Shown: positions 8,966 to 20,452, counted from the stretch's first letter. The stretch: 64,000 nt of DNA from Microbacterium hydrocarbonoxydans (GCF_904831005.1 NZ_LR882982.1:3658001-3722000), one strand, 5' to 3'. Notes: generated by a model not told the origin, from the letters alone. A program made the numbers and translations.

Positions 8966-8971
8966 TAGCAT
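8966..8971 (+). promoter_or_regulatory. -10 hexamer of a probable leaderless promoter (LytR_C gene)
   Basis: TAGCAT, then 6 nt, then the GTG at 8978. There is no Shine-Dalgarno-like sequence in between. Confidence 0.5.
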
Positions 8972-8977
8972 CGAGGG

Positions 8978-9556
8978 GTGTCAAAGCCCATCCGAGACCG
9001 ATTCGACGACGTGCCCCGCTCCTCCGGACGCGTGGGTGCGCACCGCGCCGAAGCCCCGGGGATGAACGGGTGGGTCGTGCTGCTCTGGTCGTTCGTGGCC
9101 GCCCTCGTGCTCGTGATCGCCGGGATCTTCGGGTCTCTCATCGTGATGGGGCGCATCACGCCGTTCCCCGAGGCCATGCCGACCCTCACGCCTATTCCCG
9201 AGGAGACGGGCGTGGTCGACACCTCGTACTCGGTGATGATCCTCAACGCCACCGCCGACGAGGGTCTGGACGAGCAGATGCGGGAGGTGCTGATCACCAA
9301 CGGCTGGCCCGCCGAGACCGTCTTCGCCAGCGACAGCACGAGCGAGGACTTCACGACCACCACCGTGTACTACGTCGCGGATGACGACGAGCTCGCGGCG
9401 ATCGGACTCGCCGGGCTCATCGGCGGTGCCGACGTGCAGCAGAGCGATTTCTATCTCGGCGAGACCGAAGAGGGGCAGAAGCAGCTCACGGTCGTCATCG
9501 GTCTCGACCGGGTCTCGGGCGCAGCGACCGACGTCGAGGAGACGCCCGCTCCGTAG
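8978..9556 (+). CDS. Membrane-anchored LytR C-terminal domain protein
   Basis: A 192-residue protein. A cytoplasmic N-terminus of about 30 residues is followed by one transmembrane helix (about 32-58, WVVLLWSFVAALVLVIAGIF). An extracytoplasmic LytR_C domain follows at about 80-170 (YSVMILNATADEGLDEQM and LTVVIGL as edge strands). The domain occurs at the end of LCP cell-wall ligases and alone, as here; its binding partner is unknown. The GTG start is supported by the TAGCAT-N6 promoter spacing. Confidence 0.85.
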   Translation: MSKPIRDRFDDVPRSSGRVGAHRAEAPGMNGWVVLLWSFVAALVLVIAGIFGSLIVMGRITPFPEAMPTLTPIPEETGVVDTSYSVMILNATADEGLDEQMREVLITNGWPAETVFASDSTSEDFTTTTVYYVADDDELAAIGLAGLIGGADVQQSDFYLGETEEGQKQLTVVIGLDRVSGAATDVEETPAP

Positions 9557-9569
9557 TCCCTCCCGCAGC

Positions 9570-9598
9570 TTGCACTCGAAGGGGTCGAGTGCCAGAAT
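9570..9598 (+). promoter_or_regulatory. groEL promoter containing a first CIRCE-like operator
   Basis: TTGCAC (9570-9575) and CAGAAT (9593-9598) are separated by 17 bp. Between and overlapping them is GCACTC-N9-GAGTGC (9572-9592), the exact core of a CIRCE operator without the outer TTA/TAA. HrcA bound here would cover the promoter spacer. Confidence 0.65.
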
Positions 9599-9602
9599 GG
9601 CG

Positions 9603-9629
9603 TTAGCACTCTCTCACTCTGAGTGCTAA
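9603..9629 (+). promoter_or_regulatory. CIRCE operator (HrcA binding site)
   Basis: TTAGCACTC (9603-9611), 9 nt, GAGTGCTAA (9621-9629). This is a perfect match to the CIRCE inverted repeat bound by the heat-shock repressor HrcA. It sits at the predicted transcription start of groEL. A GGAGGG ribosome binding site follows near 9648. Confidence 0.97.
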
Positions 9630-11285
<1,656 letters not shown>

Positions 11286-11300
11286 TCCGTCAGCACTGAC

Positions 11301-11332
11301 AGAAACGCCCCGACTTCGGTCGGGGCGTTTCT
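11301..11332. terminator. Intrinsic terminator between groEL and the convergent WXG100 gene
   Basis: A perfect 14-bp stem (agaaacgccccgac and its complement) closes a TTCG loop. As A-runs and T-runs flank both arms it can serve both converging genes. Confidence 0.9.
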
Positions 11333-11356
11333 GCGTCTACGGGCGGCGGCGGGCGC

Positions 11357-11644
11357 TCAGTGGAACAGGCTGGCCGAGTACTGATCGGCGTCGGAGTACT
11401 GCGATGCGGCGCTTCCGAGACCGGCGCCGATCGATTCGAGTGCCTGTTCGACGTGCATCTGCGCTCCGCGCCACTGCTCTGCGCTGGACTGGAACGCCGT
11501 GGAGGCGGTGCCGACCCAGGTCGACTGCAACTGTGTGAGTTGAGCCATGAGGGTGGCCGCCTCGGCGCGCAGGCGCTCCATGGTGGCCAGGGCCGAGCCG
11601 TGGGCTGCGCCCACGGCTTCGGTGTCAACGGTGAAGACGGACAT
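11357..11644 (-). CDS. WXG100-family (ESAT-6-like) protein
   Basis: A 95-residue protein with the size and helix-hairpin-helix pattern of WXG100 proteins. The turn motif is W43-V-G45, flanked by two amphipathic helices. Homologues are substrates of type VII (ESX) secretion, usually as dimers. No ESX ATPase or partner WXG gene lies nearby, so this is an orphan gene. The C-terminal YxxxD/E export signal is loosely represented by QYSDAD. It may act as a secreted protein or as an adaptor. Confidence 0.85.
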   Translation of the reverse strand: MSVFTVDTEAVGAAHGSALATMERLRAEAATLMAQLTQLQSTWVGTASTAFQSSAEQWRGAQMHVEQALESIGAGLGSAASQYSDADQYSASLFH

Positions 11645-11769
11645 GAGAACTCCTTGTGTCGATGGGCTTCCGACGGTACGAGAGCAGCGCGGTGCGAAGG
11701 TGTGCGACCGAGCGCATCTCCCGCGGGGTGTGAAGAACCGGCGGGCGGGCGTGGCGGTGGAGGAACGCC

Positions 11770-13461
11770 TCAGAGATCGAGCGGCTCGAGCGGCTGCGTG
11801 TCCTCGAGCAGATGCGCGGGAGTCGCGCGCGACGGGGCGAGAGGGAACGTGACGGTGAAGGTCGCCCCTCCACCCGGCGTCTCAGACACCGCGACGCTGC
11901 CGTGCAGCGCCTTGACGATCGACGCGACGATCGCGAGGCCGAGTCCTGATCCGCCCGTCTCCCGTGCGCGCGAGGTGTCGGCGCGCCAGAAGCGCTCGAA
12001 GATCTGGTCTCTGATCTGCGGGGGGATGCCTTCGCCGTGATCGACGATCGCGATGCTTCCGGTGCCCCGCACTCGATCTGCATCGACGACGAGCTCGATC
12101 GGACTCTCCTCGGGAGAGAAACGCCGCGCGTTGCCCAGCAGGTTCGTCACGACCTGACGGACCTTGTTCTCCTCGCCGAGGATGATCGGGGGAGTGCGCA
12201 CGGGGATGTCCGTCGCCTCGGTGAAGTCGATCGCGGGGACCTGCTCCGCCCCGCGGGGGCGCCGACGGAGCCGTGAGAGCGTGCCGCGGGACAGGCCGCG
12301 AGGGGCCGGCTGAGACGCCGTCGCCGTCACCGGGTTGGGGCGTGTGGTGACGTCGATCAGCGGCGCCTCGACCGTGCGATCGACGACGCTGACCGTGCGT
12401 GCAGGCGCTGCCGCACGCAGATCCAGCGCCGCGTCGCGGGCGATCGGTCGAAGGTCCAGCGGCTCGATCTCGGGTTCGCGTTCCTCGTCGAGGCGCGCCA
12501 GCGCGAGAAGGTCCTCGACGAGCACGCCCATGCGGATCGCCTCTTTCTCGATGCGCTCCATCGCCCGGGCGGTGTCCTCCTCGCCCTTGATCGCGCCCAT
12601 GCGATAGAGCTCGGCGTACCCGCGCACACTGACGAGGGGGGTGCGCAGCTCATGGCTCGCGTCGCCGATGAACCGGCGCATGTGGCGCACGGTGCGATCG
12701 CGCTGCGCCAGTGATCCGTCGACGCGGTCGAGCATGGTGTTGATGGCGTAGTTCAGGCGCCCGACCTCGGTCGTCGGCTCGAGGTCGGTGAGGCGTTGGC
12801 TGAAGTCGCCTGCAGCGATCGACATCGCGGTCGACTCGACCTGACCCAGTCGCCGGAAGGTCAGTGTCACCAGGCCGCGTGTGAGAAGAGCGGCGAGAAG
12901 GATGGTGACGAGAGCCACCGTGATGTAGATGCCGAAGTACTGACTGATGATCCGATCGGCCGAATCCAGCGGCATCGCGACCACCTGGATCCGCAGATCG
13001 CCGCCGCCTTCACCCGGCAGGCTCGCCACCGCGGCGCGGAAGCTCGCACCTTTCGTGCCCTCGAGAGGGAAGGTGCCCTCGCTCTTCGCCTGCGCCTCGA
13101 GCAGAGTGAAGGTGGAGGGGAAGAGCGGCGACCCGTTCGCCGAGGCGCCGGTGGTGGTCTGCAGCGCCCCCTCGCCGTCGTAGATCGCGACGAAGAAGTC
13201 TCGTGGCGATTCCTTGGGGGTGTATTGAGGCTCGCCGTCGACCATCGCGATGTCGAAGTAGCGGTCGGCGAGATCTGCCGAGACCAGAGCGGGCAGCTGC
13301 GACTCGATGTTGCTCACGAGCGCGTTCCGCAGGATCGGAACAGTGCCCACACCCGCCGCGAGCAGGCCCAGGGCGAGCACCGCCACGGTCACACCGGTGA
13401 CCTTGGCGCGCAGGCTGATCGCTCGCCACCAGCGGGTGACCGCGTCGGGCTTACGCGCCAT
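11770..13461 (-). CDS. Two-component sensor histidine kinase (HAMP-HisKA-HATPase)
   Basis: A 563-residue class I kinase. It has a transmembrane helix at about 20-42, an extracytoplasmic sensor region of about 140 residues, a second transmembrane helix at about 180-200, and HAMP to about 255. HisKA has DASHELRTPLVSVRGYAELYRMG (phospho-His in SHELRT). The HATPase_c domain has LLGNARRFSPE, DHGEGIP and GGSGLGLAIV. An Arg-rich insertion lies around residues 375-410. It resembles MprB/TcrY-type actinobacterial kinases. The partner regulator is 69 bp upstream on the same strand. The signal is unknown. Confidence 0.92.
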   Translation of the reverse strand: MARKPDAVTRWWRAISLRAKVTGVTVAVLALGLLAAGVGTVPILRNALVSNIESQLPALVSADLADRYFDIAMVDGEPQYTPKESPRDFFVAIYDGEGALQTTTGASANGSPLFPSTFTLLEAQAKSEGTFPLEGTKGASFRAAVASLPGEGGGDLRIQVVAMPLDSADRIISQYFGIYITVALVTILLAALLTRGLVTLTFRRLGQVESTAMSIAAGDFSQRLTDLEPTTEVGRLNYAINTMLDRVDGSLAQRDRTVRHMRRFIGDASHELRTPLVSVRGYAELYRMGAIKGEEDTARAMERIEKEAIRMGVLVEDLLALARLDEEREPEIEPLDLRPIARDAALDLRAAAPARTVSVVDRTVEAPLIDVTTRPNPVTATASQPAPRGLSRGTLSRLRRRPRGAEQVPAIDFTEATDIPVRTPPIILGEENKVRQVVTNLLGNARRFSPEESPIELVVDADRVRGTGSIAIVDHGEGIPPQIRDQIFERFWRADTSRARETGGSGLGLAIVASIVKALHGSVAVSETPGGGATFTVTFPLAPSRATPAHLLEDTQPLEPLDL

Positions 13462-13530
13462 GCGGTCCTCCTCGAGACGGATGCTGTGCGGTGTCGGCGT
13501 TCGACGGTGCGGGGTTCGACGGCGTCGAGG

Positions 13531-14217
13531 TTACTTGCCGACCTTGAGCATGTACCCGAAGCCGCGCTTGGTCTGGATGACCGACTCCTCGGTGTGCGGG
13601 TCGATCTTGCGGCGGAGGTACGAGATGTAGCTCTCGACGATGCCGGCGTCGCCGTTGAAGTCGTACTCCCACACGTGGTCGAGGATCTGGGCCTTCGACA
13701 GGACGCGATTGGGGTTGAGCATGAGGTACCGCAGCAGCTTGAACTCGGTCGGGCTGAGCTCGATCGCCTCTTTGCCGACATGGACGTCGTGGGTGTCCTG
13801 GTCCATCGACAGCTCGCCGGCGCGGATGATCGACTCCTCGTCAGCCTGCATCGTGCGGCGCAGGATGGCCTGGGCGCGCGCGACGATCTCGTCGAGGCTG
13901 AACGGCTTGGTGACGTAGTCGTCGCCGCCGGCGTTCAGCCCCTCGATCTTGTCGTCCGTGCCGTCCTTGGCGGTGAGGAACAGGATCGGAGCGGTGAACC
14001 CCGCGCCCCGGAGGCGCTTGGTCACGCTGAACCCGTTCATGTCGGGGAGCATGACGTCGAGGATGATGAGGTCGGGCTCCTCCTCCAGCACGGCGGAGAT
14101 GGTGGCCGCGCCGTTGGCGACCGTCTTCACCTGGAAGCCCGCGAAGCTCAGCCCCGTGGACAGCAGGTCGCGGATGTTCGGCTCGTCATCGACGACCAGG
14201 ATGCGCGCATCAGTCAT
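13531..14217 (-). CDS. OmpR-family response regulator
   Basis: A 228-residue regulator. The receiver domain (LVVDDEPNIRDLL, phospho-Asp in LIILDVMLPDMNG, Lys in DDYVTKPFS) is followed by a winged helix from about residue 135 (IELSPTEFKLLRYLMLNPNRVLSK, YISYLRRKID, VIQTKRGFGYML). It is encoded just upstream of its probable kinase. CATAAT-N6-ATG suggests that the operon message is leaderless. Confidence 0.94.
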   Translation of the reverse strand: MTDARILVVDDEPNIRDLLSTGLSFAGFQVKTVANGAATISAVLEEEPDLIILDVMLPDMNGFSVTKRLRGAGFTAPILFLTAKDGTDDKIEGLNAGGDDYVTKPFSLDEIVARAQAILRRTMQADEESIIRAGELSMDQDTHDVHVGKEAIELSPTEFKLLRYLMLNPNRVLSKAQILDHVWEYDFNGDAGIVESYISYLRRKIDPHTEESVIQTKRGFGYMLKVGK

Positions 14218-14223
14218 GACCCC

Positions 14224-14229
14224 ATTATG
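14224..14229 (-). promoter_or_regulatory. -10 hexamer of a probable leaderless promoter (OmpR-type regulator)
   Basis: CATAAT on the minus strand, then 6 nt, then the ATG at 14217. Confidence 0.5.
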
Positions 14230-14318
14230 GTGACTCCGTCGATGGGAATGCTGGTGATCCGTCGGAGCGGCGAGTACGCGGAGGGCGAAGAGCAGCGAGA
14301 GGCGCGGCAGCGAGGCGG

Positions 14319-15959
14319 TCAGGCGGCGATCGCGTCGGCATCCATGATCGTGTAGCTGTACCCCTGCTCGGCGAGGAACCGCTGCCGATTCTGCGCGTAG
14401 TCCTGGTCGATCGTGTCGCGCGCGACGAGCGTGTAGAAGCTCGCCGTGTGGCCCGACTTCTTCGGCCTGAGCAGACGTCCGAGGCGCTGCGCCTCCTCCT
14501 GCCTGGACCCGAACGAGCCCGACACCTGGATGGCGACGGACGCTTCGGGAAGGTCGATCGAGAAGTTCGCCACCTTCGAGACCACGAGCACCGGGATCTC
14601 GCCCTCGCGGAACGCCTGGTACAGCTGCTCCCGTTCGTCGACCGGTGTGGCGCCCGTGATCTGCGGCGCGTTCAACGACTGCGACAGCGAATCGAGCTGG
14701 TCGAGGTACTGGCCGATCACGAGGATCCGCTCGTCGGCGTGCTTGGCGATGAGCTCGCGCACCGCATCGATCTTGGCGGGGGCGGATGCGGCCAGTCGAT
14801 AGCGCTCGTCGTCGGTCGCCGCCGCGTACTCGAGGCGGTCACTGGGTGGCAGATCGACACGGACCTCGTAGCAGACGGCGGGGGAGATGAACCCCTGCGC
14901 CTCGATCTGCTTCCACGGGGCGTCGAACCGCTTCGGGCCGATCAGGCTGAAGACGTCGCCCTCGCGACCGTCCTCCCGCACGAGGGTGGCGGTCAGTCCG
15001 ATGCGACGACGCGCCTGCAGGTCGGCCGTCAGCTTGAAGACCGGGGCAGGAAGCAGGTGGACCTCGTCGTAGACGATGAGTCCCCAGTCGAGCGCGTCGA
15101 GCAGCGCGAGGTGCGCGTACTCGCCCTTCCGCTTGGCCGTCAGGATCTGATAGGTCGCGATCGTGACCGGCTTGACCTCCTTGGCCTGGCCGGAGTACTC
15201 GCCGATCTCATCGGGTGTCAGGCTCGTGCGCTTCAGCAGCTCGTCGCGCCACTGGCGCGCCGAGACGGTGTTGGTCACCAGGATCAGGGTCGTGGTCTTC
15301 GTCGCCGCCATCGCACCGGCGCCGACGATGGTCTTCCCGGCACCGCAGGGCAGCACGACGACGCCGGAGCCGTCCTTCGAGAACGCGTCGACGGCATCCT
15401 GCTGGTACGGGCGGATCTGCCAGCCGTCCTCGGCGAGCTCGATCTCGTGCGGGGTGCCGGGTGTGTACCCCGCGAGGTCTTCGGCGGGCCAGCCGATCTT
15501 CAGCAGCTCCTGCTTGATCTGTCCGCGCGCCCAGGCATCGACGATGAAGGAATCGGGCGTCGGGTGTCCGAGGAGCAGAGGCTGGATCCGCTTGTTGTTC
15601 GCCACCTGCGTGAGGACGGCCGGATCGCTCGATCGCAGGATCAGCGTGCCCTCGTCATCGCGCTCGATCACGAGTCGGCCGTAGCGGTTCACGGTCTCGC
15701 GGAGGTCGACGGACACCGACGGCGGCACCGGGAAGCGCGACCAGCGGTCGAGCGTCTCGAGCATGTCTTCAGCCGTGTGCCCCGCCGCGCGGGCGTTCCA
15801 CAGCCCGAGCCGGGTGATCCGGTATGTGTGGATGTGCTCGGGTGCGCGCTCGAGCTCCGCGAAGATCGCCAGCTCGTGGCGGGCGCTCTCGGCGTCGGCG
15901 TGAGCCACTTCGAGCAGCACGGTGCGGTCGCTCTGGACGATCAGGGGGCCATCAGACAT
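14319..15959 (-). CDS. XPB-type DNA repair helicase (SF2)
   Basis: A 546-residue helicase of the bacterial XPB family. It has an N-terminal damage-recognition-like domain (about 1-150). Motif I is LPCGAGKTIVG, motif II DEVH, the RED motif LVREDGREG, and motif VI QRLGRLLRPK. Archaeal and actinobacterial XPB unwind DNA 3'-5' and act with a nuclease partner. Their role in vivo in bacteria is less clear because UvrD/Mfd also exist. The frame is open further upstream, but the homologous start MSDGPLIV at 15959 is chosen. The Helicase_C_3 gene ends 22 bp upstream, so the two likely form a unit. Confidence 0.94.
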   Translation of the reverse strand: MSDGPLIVQSDRTVLLEVAHADAESARHELAIFAELERAPEHIHTYRITRLGLWNARAAGHTAEDMLETLDRWSRFPVPPSVSVDLRETVNRYGRLVIERDDEGTLILRSSDPAVLTQVANNKRIQPLLLGHPTPDSFIVDAWARGQIKQELLKIGWPAEDLAGYTPGTPHEIELAEDGWQIRPYQQDAVDAFSKDGSGVVVLPCGAGKTIVGAGAMAATKTTTLILVTNTVSARQWRDELLKRTSLTPDEIGEYSGQAKEVKPVTIATYQILTAKRKGEYAHLALLDALDWGLIVYDEVHLLPAPVFKLTADLQARRRIGLTATLVREDGREGDVFSLIGPKRFDAPWKQIEAQGFISPAVCYEVRVDLPPSDRLEYAAATDDERYRLAASAPAKIDAVRELIAKHADERILVIGQYLDQLDSLSQSLNAPQITGATPVDEREQLYQAFREGEIPVLVVSKVANFSIDLPEASVAIQVSGSFGSRQEEAQRLGRLLRPKKSGHTASFYTLVARDTIDQDYAQNRQRFLAEQGYSYTIMDADAIAA

Positions 15960-15981
15960 AGCTGTCCAGTTTACCGCTCGA

Positions 15982-17700
15982 TCACGCAGGCGGCTCCACC
16001 ACGGTCGCGGCGCGGATGCTCGACACGGGCAGGGTGCGTTCGACGTCGGCGGCGCGATCTCTGCCCCGCAGCCTCCCGCCACCGAGGCCTGTCGCCTCCA
16101 GCAGCAGCTCGCGGGTCGAACCGTCGGGCATCCCGATGGACACACGGAGCGTGGCGCGGGAGCGGACGGCTGCCTCGAGCTCGCGATCGAGCCACGCCGC
16201 ATCGGCATCCGGCCCGTGATGCGATCTCAGCGCCGCGATCAGGGGCGCGTGGTCGGCGGGCACCGACGGCACAGGGACGGCAGCCGGATTGCGCTCGCCC
16301 GCGAGGGGTTCGCCGGACTCGTCCACGAGCGTGGCCGGATACCTCGCATCGACCAGGGCCCAATACACGGTGTCGCGTCCGACGCGGGTGGTGAGGGATC
16401 CGACGTGTGTGGACAGCCCCAACGGCCGCAGCGCCTGATCGACCGACATCGCGTCGAGCAGGGTGCGGTCGGCGCTCTCGATGCGGGTACGGCCGGTCTC
16501 GGCATCCGTCGACACCCGCACCAGACCGTGACGCTGAGCGGTCTGGGCCACCAGATAACGGAGAGGCTGAGGAATGCCGGTGAGAGAGACGCTCTCGAGG
16601 AAATCGATGATCGACTGCTCGCTCTCACCCGAGACGAGGGCTCTCGCCACCGATTCCGGAGTGAAGCGATACGAGGATGCCTGCGCCGCCGACTCGCGCG
16701 CGGCGATCGTCCGCAGCCGCACATCGAGTGCGGGTGCGAGCGGTCCCGGAGCGATCGCGCTGAGGTCGTTCTGAAGGAAGATGCGGTCGACCTCGCTCGG
16801 CAGCAAGCGTGTGAGCGGTGCAGGATCGACTGCCTCGCCGTGACGGACCGGCGTCGCCCACGACGGCTCGCTGCCGTCGTCGGCGACGAGGCCGAGCAGG
16901 CGGAAGCGCTCGAGCAGCACGGCGCTGCGCTCGGGCCACGACGTGTCCCACGGGTGCGCGTGGCTCCACGCTGCGGTCGGTATCCACCCGCCGCTCTCGC
17001 TGCGTATGCCGCGGGGCAGAGCATCTCGCAGACCTGAGACGAGGGTGTCCCATCTGTCGGCGACCGAGGAGCGCAGCCAGTCCTCCGAGTTCACCGTCAC
17101 GCGCAGCCGACGATCATCGACCACCACCAGGTCGGCGCTCGCCGCGATGTCGACCAGCGCGTCAGCGGCGTCGCCATCGAGCCCTGCCTCTGTGAGCTGC
17201 CGCTTCTCGCCGGCACTGAGAGTGCCGCCGGTGAGCAGCGTGAACGGCCGATCGCGAGCCAGGAGCAGCAGGTCGGCGACCGCGGACACCGTCGTGAAGG
17301 CCCGTTCGGCCGCATGCGCCTCGGCGCCCTCGTCCGACGCGGGCGGCGATTGCGGTGCGACAGGGGCGGGCGCGGCGCGATCGGCGACGGCTGCGGCGAC
17401 GGCCGGCCACGGGATGCCGTCCGGCCTCAACAGCGCGAGAGCCTCGAGCGTCGAACGCTCGACGGATTCGGGCACCGCAGATCCGGAGGAGGATGCTGTG
17501 CTCACAGCTGCCGCCTCGGCGCGGGTGAGCGTCGGGAGCACCCGCGCGAGAGAGGCCGTGTCGAGCAGCGCCTCGGCGGCGTCGAAGAAGTCCTGCCACC
17601 CGGCGTCGGCGCGTACGCCGCGTGCAGCGAACAGCGAGACCAGGTCGGCATCACTCGCCGTGGCCAGCCATTCGGCCAGGGGGCGTGCGTGCGTCGTCAT
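15982..17700 (-). CDS. Helicase_C_3 (XPB/Ssl2-like N-terminal) domain protein
   Basis: A 572-residue actinobacterial protein found next to XPB genes. The N-terminus (RPLAEWLATASDADLVSLFAARGV) and the winged-helix-like repeats fit the family. The Helicase_C_3 domain, about residues 330-500, includes LPSEVDRIFLQNDLSAIAPGPL and a segment ending VAQTAQRHGLVRV. It has no Walker motifs, so it is not itself a helicase. By position it is an accessory factor for the XPB helicase encoded 22 bp downstream; the biochemical role is unknown. Confidence 0.88.
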   Translation of the reverse strand: MTTHARPLAEWLATASDADLVSLFAARGVRADAGWQDFFDAAEALLDTASLARVLPTLTRAEAAAVSTASSSGSAVPESVERSTLEALALLRPDGIPWPAVAAAVADRAAPAPVAPQSPPASDEGAEAHAAERAFTTVSAVADLLLLARDRPFTLLTGGTLSAGEKRQLTEAGLDGDAADALVDIAASADLVVVDDRRLRVTVNSEDWLRSSVADRWDTLVSGLRDALPRGIRSESGGWIPTAAWSHAHPWDTSWPERSAVLLERFRLLGLVADDGSEPSWATPVRHGEAVDPAPLTRLLPSEVDRIFLQNDLSAIAPGPLAPALDVRLRTIAARESAAQASSYRFTPESVARALVSGESEQSIIDFLESVSLTGIPQPLRYLVAQTAQRHGLVRVSTDAETGRTRIESADRTLLDAMSVDQALRPLGLSTHVGSLTTRVGRDTVYWALVDARYPATLVDESGEPLAGERNPAAVPVPSVPADHAPLIAALRSHHGPDADAAWLDRELEAAVRSRATLRVSIGMPDGSTRELLLEATGLGGGRLRGRDRAADVERTLPVSSIRAATVVEPPA

Positions 17701-17710
17701 GCCGATGGCC

Positions 17711-17983
17711 TCAGGATCGCGATGCGCGACCCTTGCGCACGAAGCTCATCGACAGGAGCACGATGATCATCACGAAGGCCGCAGGGAGGCCCCAATAGGG
17801 CACTGCAGCCACGACGGGCCACACCCCCGAGCCGAAGTCCTGCTGCTGCATGCCGACGGCGGTGCCGATGATGATCGCGAAGAAGCAGATGATCGACGCC
17901 GCAGCGAGGCCCAGTGCCGTGAACGCCAGGACGCGATCGACGCGGCGCACGGGCACATCCGGTTCGGGACTCTTCATGCTCAT
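17711..17983 (-). CDS. Small two-helix membrane protein, unknown function
   Basis: A 90-residue protein with two transmembrane helices (about 17-40, VLAFTALGLAAASIICFFAI, and about 55-80, VVAAVPYWGLPAAFVMIIVL) and a basic C-terminus KGRASRS. No catalytic motif is visible. Related small proteins are common in Microbacteriaceae, sometimes mislabelled as transporter ATPases. The start at 17983 is preceded by TAGGCT and 7 nt; an ATG two codons later is possible. It ends 10 bp after, and reads into, the Helicase_C_3 gene. Confidence 0.75.
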   Translation of the reverse strand: MSMKSPEPDVPVRRVDRVLAFTALGLAAASIICFFAIIIGTAVGMQQQDFGSGVWPVVAAVPYWGLPAAFVMIIVLLSMSFVRKGRASRS

Positions 17984-18117
17984 CCGTCTCAGCCTAGTCG
18001 GTGCACGTCGTGGCGGTTCCGCCCGTCGCCTCGGCGTCGATGCGCGCTGACCGGTAGGCTGGGAGAGGCGCACTCGTGCGCCGTCCAGCTCCACACCGAC
18101 TCAGCGAGGTTACTCCC

Positions 18118-18498
18118 ATGCCCACCGGCAAGGTCAGGTTCTACGACGAAGACAAGGGTTTCGGCTTCATCGCCGCCGATGACGGCCAGGATGTCTTCCT
18201 GCACGCCTCGGCGATGCCTGCCGGGACGGCCGTCAAGGCCGGTGCGCGGGTGGAGTTCGGCGTCGCCGACGGAAAGCGCGGTCTGCAGGCGCTCTCGGTC
18301 CGCGTGCTCGAGGCCCCGCCGAGTCTCGCCAAGGCGAAGCGCAAGCCCGCCGACGACATGGCGATCATCGTCGAGGACCTGGTGAAGCTCCTCGACGGCA
18401 TCGGCGGCGACCTGCGTCGCGGCCGGTACCCCTCGTCTGCTCACGGTCGCAAGATCGCGGCCGTTCTGCGCAAGGTCGCTGATGACCTCGAAGCCTGA
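18118..18498 (+). CDS. Cold-shock domain protein with C-terminal extension
   Basis: A 126-residue protein. Residues 1-66 are a cold-shock OB fold with RNP1-like DKGFGFIAADD and RNP2-like QDVFLHASAM, which bind single-stranded RNA and DNA. The extra 55-residue C-terminal helix-rich part (ADDMAIIVEDLVKLLDGIGGDL) is typical of the long actinobacterial Csp type. A TAGGCT -10 at about 18055 leaves a leader of some 55 nt. Its last 17 bp overlap the DUF3027 gene, so the two are translated from one message. Confidence 0.94.
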   Translation: MPTGKVRFYDEDKGFGFIAADDGQDVFLHASAMPAGTAVKAGARVEFGVADGKRGLQALSVRVLEAPPSLAKAKRKPADDMAIIVEDLVKLLDGIGGDLRRGRYPSSAHGRKIAAVLRKVADDLEA

Positions 18499-19186
18499 CG
18501 TCGACCAGCGTCTCGTCGACGCCCATGATCTCGCGCTCGCGGCGCTGCATGAGATCACGCCGGCCTCGACCGTCGGTCCGGCGGCCGGATTCCTTCCCGA
18601 GGACGACGGCTCGCTCTCTCTGCGGTTCGAGAACCGCCTTCCCGGCTACCCGGGCTGGTACTGGACCGTCACGGTCGCGCGGGTCGACGAGGAGGACCCC
18701 ACGGTCCTCGAGGTCGAGCTGATGCCGGGCGACGGTGCTCTGCTCGCCCCGGAATGGGTGCCATGGGCCGAGCGTCTGGCCGAGTACCGTGCACACCAGG
18801 CCGAGCTGGCCGAGCAGGCTGCCGCGGCCGCCGAGGCTGATCCCGACGCGGATGACGCGGATGGGATCGAAGACGACGAGCTCGATGACATCGACGAGGA
18901 CGAGGACGACCTCGATGATGACGACGACTCGGACGACGACGACGACGATGATCTCGACGAGGACGAGCTGGCGGCGGAGCCGCGCGTGCTGCACGCGGGC
19001 GACCTCGACGGGGTCGACATCGATGAGCTCGACGATTCGGCGGCTGCCGACGACGAGGACGATGACTCCGAGGATCCGGGCGACGAGGACGACGAGTCCG
19101 AGGATCCGGACGACGAGGATTCGGACGACGAGGATTCCGACGACGAGATCGATTCCGACGACGAGGATTCCGACGACGAGGAGTGA
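18482..19186 (+). CDS. DUF3027 protein with a long acidic Asp/Glu/Ser tail
   Basis: A 234-residue protein. Residues 1-115 form the DUF3027 domain (conserved LPGYPGWYWTVTVARVD and APEWVPWAERL), usually encoded after a long cold-shock protein as here. From about residue 120 to the end it is almost entirely Asp, Glu and Ser, with several DDEDSDDE-like units. Such tails can mimic nucleic acid or bind basic proteins; the function here is unknown. The ATG overlaps the csp gene by 17 bp. Confidence 0.88.
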   Translation: MTSKPDVDQRLVDAHDLALAALHEITPASTVGPAAGFLPEDDGSLSLRFENRLPGYPGWYWTVTVARVDEEDPTVLEVELMPGDGALLAPEWVPWAERLAEYRAHQAELAEQAAAAAEADPDADDADGIEDDELDDIDEDEDDLDDDDDSDDDDDDDLDEDELAAEPRVLHAGDLDGVDIDELDDSAAADDEDDDSEDPGDEDDESEDPDDEDSDDEDSDDEIDSDDEDSDDEE

Positions 19187-19221
19187 CCTCGCGTCCGTGG
19201 CTTCCGAGCCGCGAACAACAT

Positions 19222-19257
19222 GAGAAAGGGCCGCGTGCGATCACGCGGCCCTTTCTC
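19222..19257. terminator. Intrinsic terminator between DUF3027 and the convergent serC
   Basis: A perfect 16-bp stem (gagaaagggccgcgtg and complement) with a CGAT loop. The symmetric A/T edges allow it to end transcripts from both directions. Confidence 0.9.
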
Positions 19258-19273
19258 GTCGTTCGAGCGTCGG

Positions 19274-20398
<1,125 letters not shown>

Positions 20399-20452
20399 GG
20401 CCGTGTCGATTCGTCGCCCCACCGCATGACGCCTGATGTCCCCGGGGGAATG

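Noticed and set aside
17711..18094. Longer 127-residue version of the small membrane protein
   Set aside because: The extra N-terminus is Arg/Pro-rich, overlaps the promoter area, and TAGGCT lies just before the shorter start.
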